Positions 15,276 to 27,627 are shown, counted from the first letter of the stretch. The stretch: 64,000 nucleotides of DNA from Oreohelix idahoensis (GCA_024509875.1 JAMPIV010012212.1:62001-126000), one strand, 5' to 3'. Numbers and translations are program-made. Notes: generated from the letters alone by a model not told the origin.

Positions 15276-16495
15276 AAGGATACTACTTGGTACAACGGTA
15301 TTTCCCCATACTACTTAGTACAAGGGAGCCGCGGTAGCACAGTGGTTAGTGCACTGGCTTCCTAGCTCAGTGGTCCATGGTTCGATCCCCAGTTGAGATT
15401 GGATTTTTTTAGACCGCACACGGCTCCGGGGTCGACCCAGCCTCATGAATTGGGTACCAGAGTAACTCTGGGAAGGTTAAGGCGGCCGGCGTGATGCTGA
15501 CCACATCACCCCTAGTGTGTCGATGGTCGAGAAAATATGGGCCTAACACCATATTCCCAATATGCCTCAGTGGGCGTGTAACGGAATCCTTTACCTTTTA
15601 CCTTACGTAGTACAAGGATACCTCCCCATACAACTTAGTGCATGGATATCTCCATAAACTGTTTAGTACAAGGATACCTCCCCATACAACTTGGTGCATG
15701 GACATCTCCCGATACAGCTTAGTACAAGGATACCTCCCCATACAACTTGGTGCATGGATATCTCCCCATACAATTTGTGCAAGGATATCTCCCGATACAA
15801 CTTAGTACAAGGATATCTCCCCATACAACTTAGTGCAAGGATACCTCCCCATACAGCTTAGTACAAGGATATCTCCACTTACAACTTAGTACAAGGATAT
15901 CTCCCCATACAACTTACTACAAGAATATCTCCTCATACAATTTATACAAGGATATCTCCCCGTACAACTTATACAAGGATATCTCCCCATACAACTTAGT
16001 ACAAGGGTATCTCCCCATACAACTTAGTGCAAAAATATCTCCCCATACAACTTAGTACTAGGGTATCTTCATATACAGCTTAGTACAAGGATACTTCCTT
16101 ATACAACTTGGTGCATGGATATCTCCCCAAACAGCTTAGTACAAGGATACTTCCCTATACAACTTGGTGCATGGATATCTCCCCATACAACTTAGTGTAA
16201 GAATATCTCCCGATGCAACTTAGTACAAGGATACCTCCCCATACAACTTAGTACAAGGATATCTCCCTATACAACTTAGTACATGGATATATCCCCATAC
16301 AACTAAGTTCAAGGATATTTCCCCATACAACTTAGTACAAGGATATCTCCCCATACAACTTAGTGCATGGATATCTCCCCATATAACTTAGTACAAGAAT
16401 ATCTCCCCATACAACTTAGTGCAAGAATATCTCGCCATACAAGTACAAGGATATCTCCCTATACAGCTTAGTACAAGGATACCTCTGTCGTGAGA
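15276..16495. repeat. 28-bp minisatellite array 1
   Basis: Tandem units of 28 bp with the core GTACAAGGATATCTCCCC followed by ATACAACTTA. There are about 30 units, interrupted by a SINE at 15326-15608. Unit variants include GTGCATGG for GTACAAGG and CAGCTT for CAACTT. The same repeat makes a second array at 59421-59829, and a single partial unit lies at 17852-17888. No coding frame is involved. Confidence 0.95.
15326..15608 (+). mobile_element. tRNA-derived SINE inside the 28-bp array
   Basis: A tRNA-like head with A box TAGCACAGTGG (15335-15345) and B box GGTTCGATCCC (15379-15389). It is followed by a GC-rich central body (about 15420-15560, including GGCGTGATGCTGACCACATC) and a simple tail CCTTTACCTTTTACCTTA. 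The copy is flanked by AGTACAAGG on both sides (15317-15325 and 15609-15617). That 9-mer is also part of the 28-bp unit, but the left unit stops right there and the right unit restarts there, as a target duplication would. The family differs from the SINE at 2471. I cannot name the central domain with confidence. Confidence 0.85.
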
Positions 16496-16737
16496 GGTTC
16501 AGATGTTAAAGAAAATAAGAAGATATCCTGGACATAAAAATGTATCAGATGATACCAGGGTAGTGCCAGCTAAGAGTCTGGTCTTATCAGAAATACCCCT
16601 TCTCTGACGATAGTAAGGGTGTATAGACAGGAAAGGTAGGGTCAAGCTGTGTAAGTTACCAGAGATGATGGTAACGTATACTATGATTCCCTACTTGCTA
16701 CCTCTCCTGATCCACCTCTGTGATTATGGTAGATAAT
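16496..16737. other. No recognisable feature
   Basis: Short unique spacer between the 28-bp array and the left 38-bp direct repeat of the LINE insertion. Nothing recognised. Confidence 0.4.
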
Positions 16738-17926
16738 ATTGTTTCTGACTCTGCTAGGGGAAATTATTTAATAAACAAATTGCCCAAGAAGGGAGATCTC
16801 GCACACTGCAATAATTGGAGAGGAATCACTCTTCTCTCAGTTCCCAGCAAAATACTAGGCAGGATAATTATACAGAGAATTTCAAAAGCAGTAGACCACA
16901 AACTGAGTAAAGAACAAGCAGGATTTAGAAAGAACAGAAGATGTGTAGATCATATATTCACTCTCAGGAACATTATAGAGCAGTGCTCAGAATGGCAAAG
17001 ACAGCTGTACATTAATTTCGTTGATTTTGAAAAGGTTTTTGACAGCATACATAGGGACAGTTTGTGGAAAATACTGAGGGCTTATGGAATTCCAAGCTGC
17101 ATAGTGTCAATCATAAAAAGCCTCTATGCCAACTTTACGTGTAGTGTTGGGCAGAGCAACCTAACCTTTGATGTGAAGACAGGAGTATGACAGGGATGCC
17201 CCTTATCAACCACTCTATTTTTAAGTCATAGATTGGGTGATGCGCCAGACAACAGAGGGCAGTCCAAGAGGAATAAGATGGACTACATTTTCTACATTGG
17301 AAGATCTGGAATGTGCAGATGAAATTGCACTACTAGCACATTCACATCAACACATCCAGGAAAAAACGGATAGACTTAATAAGTTTGGCCAGCAGGTGGG
17401 CTTGAACATCAATAAGTCAGAGGTCATAACGCTCAATGTGAGCAACCCTGAGCCCATATCAGTAAGGAATCATCAACTGGTACAGACAGACACCTTCACA
17501 TACCTAGGATGCATAGTAACACCAGACGGCGGGGCAGGCAAAGACATCAACATCAGAATGAATAAGGCAAGAACAGCCTTTTTTAGCCTAAACAACACCT
17601 GGAAGTCCTCTCAATACAGCACAAGCACAAAATTAAGATTATATCAGAGCTGTGTGCTTTCTGTGCTTCTCTATGGTGCGGAATGCTGGAGAGTTACAGA
17701 GAAGGAAATGTCGAAATTGTCCTCTTTTCACACAATATGCCTAAGAAAAATTCACCGAATCTTTTGGCCGAATACCATCACCAACCAAGATCTGCTTACT
17801 CGAAGCAAACAAGAGGACATGCACACCATCATAGCTGGCAGACGCTGGACTTCCCTATACAACTTGGTGCATGGATATCTCCCCATACATTGTTTCTGAC
17901 TCTGCTAGGGAAAATTATTTAATAAA
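16738..17926 (+). mobile_element. 5'-truncated LINE insertion with flanking repeats
   Basis: A LINE segment (16776 to about 17851) is bounded by a 38-bp direct repeat: 16738-16775 and 17889-17926, both containing TTTCTGACTCTGCTAGGG and ending AATTATTTAATAAA, with one mismatch. Between the LINE end and the right repeat lies a 37-bp piece of the 28-bp minisatellite (17852-17888). The LINE is thus truncated at both ends. The direct repeat may be a long target duplication from LINE integration or the result of a local rearrangement. Confidence 0.75.
16776..17851 (+). pseudogene. LINE reverse transcriptase fragment, broken
   Basis: The frame opens in the reverse transcriptase with LPKKGDLAHCNNWRGITLLS, a typical RT entry motif of non-LTR elements, then EQAGFRKNRRCVDHIFTL and FVDFEKVFDSIHRDSLW. 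A TGA at 17188-17190 stops it just before QGCPLS, normally Arg-Gln-Gly. After a frameshift near 17230 the frame continues to 17899 with LEDLECADEIALLAH. This is the catalytic FADD box, here CADE, so the second Asp is Glu. A thumb/C-terminal part (SCVLSVLLYGAECW, then CLRKIHRIFWP) follows. Endonuclease, N-terminus and 3' UTR are absent. The clade is not assigned. The fragment at 3503 is from the same family. Confidence 0.85.
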
Positions 17927-18952
17927 ATTTACCAACATTGAATAAAAACTTAACTTAAAGAATTTAAGTAATGCTGCTGGTAAATATTTACAATTTATTT
18001 ATACGTGTAATCTTTTCTGTTTGATAAGTTTTTTTTTAAAATCAAATATTTTACAAAAGTAAATAAATAAGAACAGTTCAACAAATGTCTTTCACTCGTG
18101 TTAAGATGTTTATCATTTTGTAGACAGTTTAGCTTGCTTGATCTTTCACTGAAGAATTACTAGTGTTATTATTACAATTTAATTGAAGCTCTATACTGTT
18201 CTGTTCATCACGAACTGGATGCGTTTATTTTGGTGAACAGGTATACGCTACACAGTTGCCTTGAGAGCAACTTAACTGAGTCACTGCAGATGACTCCCTC
18301 TGATGCTGGAGAGAATCTTCAGATGAAAACCTTCCAACTGTTACACACGATATGGCTGGCCCTCTACATAGACTGGCACTGCATTCGTTGCACTTTCAGT
18401 AAGAGAAGCCTCTTCTTATTTGTTGTAGGCTTTAAGTTAAAGGATTAAACCAGAAACGAAGTCAAACGCAATCCCTGTATTTGCCTATCAATATCCCTCT
18501 ATGACACAGATGGGGACGATAGACAGTTTCAGACTAGCGTGCTAGCAGATGCACAAGGTATAGTATAGTAGCACCAATCATTTTAGTTCAATGAGATCAT
18601 ACTTTTCTTCTACCTTCTTAATTATCATTCGTTTCCCATGATTCGCCTCCATACAATAATTTGGTTGCGAATAAAACTACTAAGTAATAGGTCAAATTAT
18701 AGAGTACTTCAATCCCTTTCATCCTTCCTTATGTTCCTGGTAGGTGTCCCATTCCATTCAAGAAATACTTCTTTAAATACAGTTCTAAACTCATAGACAC
18801 ACTTCGCCATCATTCTCAATATGTTAAATATTTCCGAAGGCGGGCTTTGCCTCTAGAATTACACATGAGCCTGTAAGTTTCACCAGTATACACTGTCCAT
18901 TCCTAACACATCTATACACGTCTTATCGCACAGATGGATTAATCAATAGGAT
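17927..18952. other. No recognisable gene
   Basis: AT-rich spacer of about 1 kb with only short open frames and no family motif. I see no repeat shared with the rest of the window. Confidence 0.5.
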
Positions 18953-18953
18953 T

Positions 18954-19010
<57 letters not shown>
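18953..19010. repeat. (CA)n(TA)n microsatellite
   Basis: A compound dinucleotide repeat. The TA part directly abuts the left terminal inverted repeat of the pogo element and serves as its target site. The right part of the same tract is found 39 kb away at 58029. Confidence 0.95.
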
Positions 19011-19013
<3 letters not shown>

Positions 19014-19036
19014 TAGAACCTCCATAGTTGACCACC
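19011..19036 (+). repeat. pogo left terminal inverted repeat
   Basis: Twenty-six bases starting CAGTAGAACCTCC. They match the right TIR with one missing base and one substitution. Further copies of TTGACCACCTC follow within the next 110 bp. Confidence 0.88.
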
Positions 19037-19785
19037 TCCCTACATTGACCACCTCCCGAAGTTGACCACATTTTCATAGACCGGACACGCACCACATGTA
19101 CTCAATGGAAGACGACCTTTATAAGTTGACCACCTCTGTAAGTTGTATCTTGACCACTTGGACTATGACACACAATAGTAATTTACCCTCTATTACTTGA
19201 CCAGTTTTTAAAAAAATCAGTGTCTTTGAATTTTGTCGGCACAGGCTTTCTGACCGCTTTTCGGATGATGCTTGCCGACAAAGAAAATTAACCTTCTTCT
19301 TCTTCCTCGTTCGTCCTGAAAAGGACGTTGGTTGCGTTGTGTCTGTATACGCCGGAGCTGCGATATCTGCACCTTTCGGTCGACACATCCGACTTCAGCA
19401 CGGCATTTTTTGGGACCGGGTTTGCCTTCCCTCTGCGATCCCTGCTCGCTCAGCCAGACTGCAGTGATGCAATGTTTCCAGGACCATCACGTGGAGGTGG
19501 AGTAGGGTCTTAGTCAGCTCTGGTTCGCTGACTCTGGTGCAAGCAGTCAAGCTATGGGTCGCTGAATGCATTCTCTATTGCTGCATTTTTGGGTCCCAAA
19601 ATTAACCTAACCTCTTTGATTTTTTCGCAAACATGCAGTATAAAAAGACCAACTTCTAAGCAAAATCTTCATTCTTGCTATGACTGCCCTGCCGGTTGAT
19701 AGTAATTCAACTACTAAACTGTAAGTTCTCTCTCAGACTGTGTTTTATACACTTTATCGTTGACAAAATTAACATAACCTTTTTG

Positions 19786-19834
19786 ATGACCCAAAGGAAA
19801 GAACTTAAGGAGCTGACAATGAAGGAAAAGGTTG
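19786..19834 (+). pseudogene. pogo transposase, N-terminal piece
   Basis: An ATG at 19786 opens about 16 codons rich in Lys and Glu (MTQRKELKELTMKEK), as in the N-terminal helix of CENP-B/pogo DNA-binding domains. The frame ends at the left boundary of element A's LTR. It is continued in phase at 56334, right after the second copy of the 4-bp duplication GTTG. The piece is too short to identify alone. It is identified by its position in the pogo element and by the matching remainder 36.5 kb away. Confidence 0.8.
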
Positions 19835-20591
19835 TGTAGCCGGGGCAGGTGTTCCTTAGGACTGGAACGGCACCATGTTACCATCATCCTTTTTGCATCT
19901 TTGTCTCATAGGCCTACTCAATTGTCAAATATGGCGAACCTTCTCATTCCACCGTGTTCCTTCTTTAAGTGACGGTCTTATTTTGGGTTCGACGACATTT
20001 ACCCATCTCATCAGATTTGTGTTTGATTTTCTTTATCATCATAAGCATTCCTTGAGTTTAAATGCTTTCCAACACAAGAATATTTTCTACTCTACATGGT
20101 TTGAGGTGTAAGACTATTTTTTGCAAATTGACTCAAATCCTCGAACCTAGTTCTGCTGCGACTAGGGTTGGGAGCTCTATTCAAAAATACATATTGAATG
20201 ATTGACACTACTTACGCCAGTAAGAAATATAAAAACCACTCAATGTCCTGAAATACACATTTTATAATAAATGTTGAAGTTTGCTTTCCTCAAACTAAGA
20301 AATATGTAGAGCTGGACCAGATACGACCTCTTGAGTTGCGCTCTTTCATTCTACTGCCAAAATGGCGTCGTTGTTCCACTTTCCCCGGGGTAAATCTGAG
20401 CTATCCGATTGGTCAGGGGAAATCACCCAATTATTAGAAATGGCGTGTAGAAGCGACTCTACCCTAAATATGTGACACTATTTATTATTTTCTGTTTCTC
20501 ATAAAATATAAAATTATGGGGTGGTCTGTGCTTCCTCTGTCTTGTAAGAATATAGTCTGTTTCCAAAGGAACAACTATGTACACGGCCACA
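19835..20591 (-). repeat. Element A 3' LTR, internally shortened
   Basis: 757 bp, starting (plus strand) TGTAGCCGGGGCAGG and ending ACACGGCCACA. Compared with the other LTR it lacks a 353-bp internal segment (the counterpart of 55276-55628). The remaining roughly 700 bp differ, by eye count, at about eight substitutions and five single-base indels. That is roughly one percent, so A is a fairly recent insertion. Confidence 0.9.
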
Positions 20592-21697
20592 TATAGATCC
20601 CGGGGCTCCGCAAATGTATCCCGTAGGGAGACATTTGAGTACTATCAATAACAAAAATCCATCCCCAAAAATTTTTAAGTTCAAAAAAATTTTTCAGAAA
20701 AATTTAAAGTTCAAACATTTTTCTAAGTCCAAAAATATTTCCAAAAAATTTAATTTAATTCCTATACTGGGGTCCTATGTCTATATGAGGTCGTCTGCTA
20801 TGTAAAAAAAACTAGTAGTGGACATCAACTTCAAAAAGTGTAACTTATTCATCACATCATAATATTTTTCACCAAATTTACAAATTGGCAACACTGCCCA
20901 ACAAAATCTGCAAAACACTCATAAGGTCATCACTAAAAAAATGTGACGAGTGGCAACACTGGGGAATGAACAATAAACTATCTTATTTGCAGAACTTGGC
21001 TGGATTATCATAATCTATTACATTTCATTCAAAAATATAGTTGATTACATTCTCTTGGATGTGGTAGGGGTGTTATCTCTTTTCTGTACTGTTATTTGCT
21101 CCATATTAAAAGCCTGCAAGTACTAAAAAAAAAATCTTTTTTTTCCTGGCGTACTTATTTATTCTATTTCCCAAGTACTCTGCAATATTCCAAGAAATGT
21201 CCAAAATCTCTAATTCCTATGGTAATGGCAATCCACTTTCATAGAATAGCCAATGTTTTCATGGGTACTCATCATCTTCTTCTTTTTTTTTTTTTTTTAG
21301 TGAATGAGCCACTTGCTCATTATTACATGTAGAAAATATCTCTAAACATAATATGCATATTTATCAGACGATAATACAACCAGCATCATTTTTATAAGTA
21401 ATCATTTTTCACAATAAAAGCATTAAAACCTCATGGCTTATCCTTATTTATTTATCTGAATGTTTCCTTGTTATTGACATTTTCCAAATGGTAAGTGTAT
21501 AAATTCGTTCTAAGTCCGTCACTGTAGAAAATGTTCTATATTACATTTTTTTTTTTTTTTTTTTCAAAATATGTGATGTTTGTCTCCAATATCCGTGCGT
21601 CTGGTGGTGATCCTGTCCATTAGTCAGTTATTTCTAATCATTCCTTCTTTTCTGTCAACACAGTATTTTTTTTCTGTGAACTCTGTCCTAGAAATAT

Positions 21698-21737
<40 letters not shown>

Positions 21738-24700
21738 TTTCAAAGATCTTCTTTGACTTACCATACATCAATTTTCAAACATCAAATTATTCAGCAACCA
21801 ACAGACGAATGTGTTACTATCATATTATGAAATATAAGGGAAAAGAAAAATATAGTTTCCAAATCATCATGAATTTTCTACATTGGGTTCCGTATTACTT
21901 TATTTTCTCTTTTAAGACAACTGCTTATACTCTTGACAATATGTATCCATGTTGTCACTCTCGAGGCATCCTTGTATACAATTTATATTTGTCTCCTTTT
22001 TTTTTTTTTTTTTTTCATAACACCAATGTATCATTTATGGTGTTCCAATATCATTGTGTCTATTCTTGTCCTCCTGTTATCTTAAGAATTTATCCTTATT
22101 AACTCCCTATGTACCTTATCTAGCAATACCTTTATGCAAAACACATCAAACAATTATTTATGGAACAATCAACTGAGATGTAAGAACTTTTGACAATATG
22201 AGATGAAAAAAAAATTTTGGGGTCATCACTCAAAAAAAAATGTGACATAGAAAGGAAGAAAATAATCAATTGATCGTGAGGAATCTACAATATTCTCGTA
22301 AGACAAAGTTCCTGGCACTCTGACTACTATTTATCCATATTATTTCTGGTTATCCTTGCATACAGTGTACCATTTCCATTTTCTTTATAAGTCCAATTCC
22401 TCGCTCATGGTGCTCCAATATTTAAAATGTGGATCCTTCCTATTCCTCTTATTCTGTACTGGAAATATATCCTTATTAATTGTCCATGTACTATATTTGC
22501 GAATATTTATCATCAATATATCAACTAATCATTTATAGAACTATTAACATAAATGTCTAGACTTTACCAAAACATGAACAAAAACATGTCTTTTTACATA
22601 TGTGCAAAATTTCGACACCAACTCTGCCTTCGCTGGTCGAGGGTTAGTCAGAGTTATGTGGTGCCTGTAACATCCGCTGACTACAGCCAGATGGGTGACT
22701 TATGGTACTTATAATTCAAAAATCTCATCCGTCAGTTATCTTAAGTGTGGGGCGGGGGTCTATTTCATGGTGTCCTTGACAAAATTTGCTGCATTTCCAA
22801 TCTAGGTAATATTTTTTTTTTTTTTTCATAATATCTCCATGATATATCTGTGACATGTCTGTCCTTGGGATAACGTATTTTTTTTTTTTTCCAATATCCT
22901 CGGGGGTGAGCAAGATCTCAGTACTGTCCCCCAATTTCATCAATCACTTATTTATTTTCTCTTGTAATTCTGGGTATGTTATGAGTATTTGTAAATTGTC
23001 AATTTATTTCAACTATCGTACAACATTCTGTAATTCGTGATAAGGAATAATCATTTGTTTTCAACAACAATGTTCATATTACAAAGCAATGAGCAAAAAT
23101 CAAAGAGATATCTTCTCACCTGGAAAATGCAATGGATCTCAATTTCGCAAGTCTAAAGAAAAACGAATGTGCTGAGTCAGGATGTGGGTGCTAAGACCAG
23201 GGGTTATCACTATCGATAACTATGAATTGGCATTTTATTTGCTCCACTTCACATAACCTTAATGTCTACCATCAAAAAACTCTCACTGGATTACAGAAAT
23301 TCGACATCAAAATGGATTAAAGCTGCAGCTACCTTTGCCCACAGTAGTCTTCACATTTGCGTGTTTGGGGAAATTCTGAAACTCACAATATTCTAGGACC
23401 AAAGCTGCGGTAATAATGCCTCATCACCAGCACATTCCAATATGGGCAGCTGAGACCTGGACGACATATCTCAAGCAAGAAAAGAAGACTTTCAATACCT
23501 TCCATTGCGGTGTCTACGCCGCAATTCTCGGTAATCTCGTGAAAGACTAAAGTGACAAATGTCGAGGTGTTGTCACGTGCTGGCCTTCAAAGTATGTATA
23601 CGCTGCTTAGACAGGCAGACTTCGCTGGCTTGGCCATGTTCGCCGCATGGAAGATGGTCGCATCCCAAAAGATATCTTCTACGGACAATTAGCAGATGGC
23701 AAGAGAACAGTTGGGATATGACCACAGCTGAGGTTCAAAGATGTGTGCAAGAGAGATATTGAGGGCCTTGCTGGACATGGGATCCAGCAACATGGGAGGA
23801 TATGCTGCCGATCGCAACAAGTGGCTTTAATGATATTTACGGCACCACTCAGCGGGATTGGGCGAAAGAGAGGCTCACACAAGAAGCAGAGGTGAGAGAA
23901 AACGTCGAAAGGAGCACCAGGAAAATTGCTGTCAGGGCTTTACAACATCTAAAATAAGTTTCATGAATAAAAAGGGGCATTTGCATTATACAACAAATGT
24001 TCAGTTATGAAGGCAATGGGCAAAAATCAAAGAGATATCTTCTCCAAAATGCGGATGCATCTCTATTTCCTTTACCTCTGGGCGTAGCAATTATTCAGTC
24101 ATTATTTTTTTTTCTCCATTATTTAATCTCCATTTTGTGTCCTTAGTACCTGTGGTTCCATGGGATTATCATAATTCATTTGTGTCTCTTGTCTACTGAT
24201 AATCCTTCAATAATGACTTCAAATATGGTCCTCATATGTGTAACAATCATCTGCTCTGATTTGTTCCATGTCCATGGTATTCATAAAATATTCCATTATC
24301 TCTTTGTCTTATCTCGTAACCACGAAAGACTAAGATTATTCCTCCTCCAATGTTAATGTGGGGGATTTTGTGCATAAACATTACAACAAAATCTCAGCTG
24401 TGACAACATAAAGTTTCACCTTAATATAAAATGTCATCTTCATCATACATAACCTGTTGCTTCTTCGTCTCATGTGTCATTAGTGGTTATCATGCGGTAA
24501 TGGGGTATTTCATTTGTTAGGTCAGCATGTGCAAATGCTATTTCTTTAACATGGGCAAAGGCATCATCAACAAATAGGTGCAATTTGTTCAATCTGGGGT
24601 TAGCATATACTAATGCTCTCAAGGGATTGTTCATTTGCAGAAAATCAGCATGCACAAATGTCATTGGGGTACTTGTGATATCAACAAAATATTGTTGGAG

Positions 24701-26103
24701 TATCAGGGATCAAGCTGGTGGGGTGTATGACTGGTAATGGGCAGTAGGAGTAAAAACTAATTTCTCACTCTGAAATGGTGATTTATTTTCTCTTTTTCTT
24801 TTCTTTTATGTCGGCTGCTAACCTCAAGGCAGTCAATGTTTTACAATATTGGCTTATCATCATCAAAATGTGTGAGGGTGGCATATACACATAATACATT
24901 TTATAAAAAAAAAATTCTAATTGTTTTTCTCTTCTCATTTCTCTGTTATGTTTTGTCTCTTTTCATTTTTTTTTTCTTTTTCATTTCTCTTCTGTTTTCT
25001 TGTGATTTCTTTTCTTTTCTTTTTGTATCACAAGTACTAAAGAATGATAAAAATCAATTCACAAAACACTAGATATACTATCAACATTCCTAATAGTAAA
25101 TCCTAACCAATAGGGCTGCAAGTAATAGTTTAGGTTAGAATAGAAGGAATATTGTAGCAGTGTCTGTTGTCAATAAGTGGCGAGGAAAGGGTACATCAAG
25201 GATCTCCTGATTACAACATGATTGTAATTCCAAGGAATGAATATGATTGGGATTTAAAAGATCACAAGTCTAGAATGTCGTCTCAATATAGTGGAGAGGA
25301 AAAATAGTAAGTTAAAGATGTTGTAACAGTGGAGTGAAGAAAATCTTACTATAGAGAGTCAAGGTTGGGATATGGAATCTCTTTAGGAGAATGTTTAAAA
25401 TTCTTGACAGTACTAATATACATCTGGGTCTAAAATAATAATGTACATTTGAAAATAAATAATCCTGTGGAGAAAAATAGCATAACCTACAATACTAGTT
25501 TTGGGTATGAATTATGTGCTGTTAAGAGATGTCATAGTAGGAACAGTATGATTGATCAAGGTGGCAGATATCAAGGAGTTTAGCATAATATAGATCAAAG
25601 AAATATTAGTATGAGGTAAGAAAAAAAAACTACTGGTGTAAAGTGTCTGCATGAAAATGCTGGTGAATGGAGCGTGGAATATGATCAGTTACAAAAGTGG
25701 AGATGAATGTTACAACAGAATAGTGTGACACATGTGTTATAGGTAAAGTTGTGTAACATTCTAAATATTAAGAAAATGTATGTAACTAAATAAGGGTGTC
25801 TGTAAACTCGTAACACCGTGTGTTATCAATTGTTTTAACATTTTTATTTCACAATTATGCTATCTAAAGAAAATCCTCCGTGGGCTGGTCTTGATTTCTT
25901 TCTGGGCATCAGTATTCTAAGGCTGGAAAAAATAACTTTCTCAGTGAGGCTTTGACATCTTAGTCTGTAAGCAAGTCATTTGAACTGTCAAAAACTGAAA
26001 ATAGAGTACATGGGGAGAGTTAGTACATTGTTAAAAAGGTTTTGTCACATATGCGTTGACCGTGTTCGGATTTGCGAACACATAAAACACCTGGGCGTGT
26101 TTT
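20592..26103 (-). other. Element A 3' noncoding region
   Basis: This stretch lies between the pol C-terminal tail and the 3' LTR. It is AT-rich with many T runs on the plus strand (for example 21280-21299, 21545-21564 and 21995-22015) and holds no family-recognisable frame except a degenerate LINE at 23445-23940. A short (TA)n lies at 21702-21730. Part of it may be further old insertions that I cannot separate. I see no envelope gene and no clear polypurine tract at the LTR junction. Confidence 0.5.
23445..23940 (+). pseudogene. Degenerate LINE ORF2 3' fragment
   Basis: A diverged copy of the family at 58046-58571. Shared words include GACAAATGTCGAGGTGTTGT, GGCCATGTTCGCCGCATGG and AGATATCTTCTACGGACAAT. 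It has many indels, and a frame ends in TGA where the better copy reads an Arg codon. It encodes no usable protein. The flanking sequence is duplicated on both sides (23063-23117 and 23990-24044), which suggests that the fragment arrived with a target duplication or rearrangement. Confidence 0.8.
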
Positions 26104-27084
26104 TCAGAACAGCTTCGCTAGTTCCTTCACCATCTCTAACCTTGCAATGTCCCGACTGCTTAGGCGAGCATCATACTGAGTAGCAGTGGTGACGGGTGTG
26201 ATAGGCGACGACACTGCATTTGCTGATTGTTGGGACACCGAGGACATTGACGAATGCGGTGATGGCTTAACATCATTTGATTGCGGTGATGGTTTTACTG
26301 TGGTTAGGGTTTGTATGGCTGGAACATCTGTTGGTTTTGAGGCAGGTATATGTTTCGCCTTGATTTTTCTTCTGACCTGGTTGTGCTGAACGTTAGCACT
26401 GGTTACAATGGGCACAGTAATTTGCACACTGTTGTTTTTGACTAGTTGAGATGACGCTAACACTTCTCGGCTTGGTTTTGGAACATGATTGCGTTTCTTC
26501 AGAATCTTTCGTCTGATATAGTTGTGCTGTATACGCGGAATTTTGTTGCTAGGGATTGAGTCATCAGATTCTGTTTTATAGGCGCGTTTGACGCTGGAGC
26601 TGACTGGTACAAATAATGTACTATCCACGTCACTGGTTTCAATGGAACTAGCTGTATCAATGTCTGTTTCTTGTTGGTATAATTCTACCATTTTTCTGTC
26701 ATTATGTTCGTTGGGGTCTGACAAAGCTGTGCTGGGGTTGACACTGTCTTCTCTCATGTCTTGTTCTGTTTCGTCTCCATAAAGATCGCTGGTATATGGT
26801 TCAACAATCTGCTTGGGTATAGTTTCTTCAGGATCTGATTGTTTTGAACGAGCAATCTTGTTCTTGTGGTATAGCAGTGTTTGGTTTTCACTAGTGTTAA
26901 AACTAGAACTGCCTGAACTGGGGATGTGATAGGTATCAGCTGACGATTTATCACTGCGGGAGTAAGTTTGAGTGTGGATATAAGGTGCTTGGTTGTTGTC
27001 ATCGTGTGACGTCTGAGGCATTATTTCTTCATTTCTAATGCGCAGGTCTCTGTCTTGGAGTCGATTACGCAATTCAAGTGGTGG
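26104..27084 (-). pseudogene. Element A pol C-terminal tail, cut off by B
   Basis: A minus-strand frame of about 325 codons. It is in phase with the pol frame that stops at the other side of composite B: the shared 5-bp duplication GATAT occurs at 27085-27089 and 49398-49402, and the reading frame continues across it. The tail is Ser/Thr/Asp-rich, then basic, with two similar basic segments (YIRRKILKKR and QVRRKIKAK). It ends with a short amphipathic helix before the stop at 26104. I recognise no domain, chromodomain included. Such post-integrase tails can contribute to target choice or nuclear import, which here is only a guess. The part is separated from its promoter and start by 22 kb. Confidence 0.75.
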
Positions 27085-27089
27085 GATAT

Positions 27090-27627
27090 TGTTACGGTAT
27101 ATGTTATTAACGCCGTCTGCTAAAGGTTAGCAGACGTGCAATTGTAAAGGTTAAGACATTTAATATATGGCGATAGATGTTTCAAGTATTGAACGCTCCA
27201 TACACGATCGATTATGACGTGTCTAGCGTTGTTTGGGTCACAGTCGGTAACTAGGAGACGCTACCCTTTGTTACTTGACCGCCAAGCTGAATAGCTGCGT
27301 TTTTCTAACCTTCCAATTCAATGGCATGATATAGCCATTTATATGTGCATTTATGATGGACCAGGGTCAGTCCTAGAACTCTATATGAGAGGAAACTTAC
27401 GGAGGTTAGTGTTTAACTAGAATCCTCAGAAGGAGGAGAATAATCGTCAAATTCGTATGAATATTCAGACTCACAGTGGTGTAAAGCTTTGTATCCATTA
27501 TACTGACGGTTGAACTTCTGATATTCAATAATGGGATAAGTCCTTTATGAGTCCACATGTATTTATTACATAGAAGATTATAGACAATATTTCAAACAAT
27601 GGTTGTCATGAAGCATAAATTTATAAA
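27090..27627 (+). repeat. Element B 5' LTR
   Basis: About 538 bp starting TGTTACGGTAT. A perfect 10-bp stem with a 3-nt loop lies close to the terminus (27114-27136, CGTCTGCTAA and TTAGCAGACG). The LTR ends near the common leader word AATGAGGAATTGGGGAC, which also follows the inter-unit segments later in the array. A diverged LTR of the same type starts at 45862, and inverted pieces occur at 49067-49397. Confidence 0.75.

Noticed and set aside
20592..26103. An envelope-like gene in the 3' region of element A
   Set aside because: No long frame, signal peptide or glycoprotein-like pattern on the minus strand; only AT-rich DNA and a LINE remnant.
26186..26782. Plus-strand open frames opposite the element A pol tail
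   Set aside because: Shadows of the minus-strand pol frame, which is in phase with pol across composite B.
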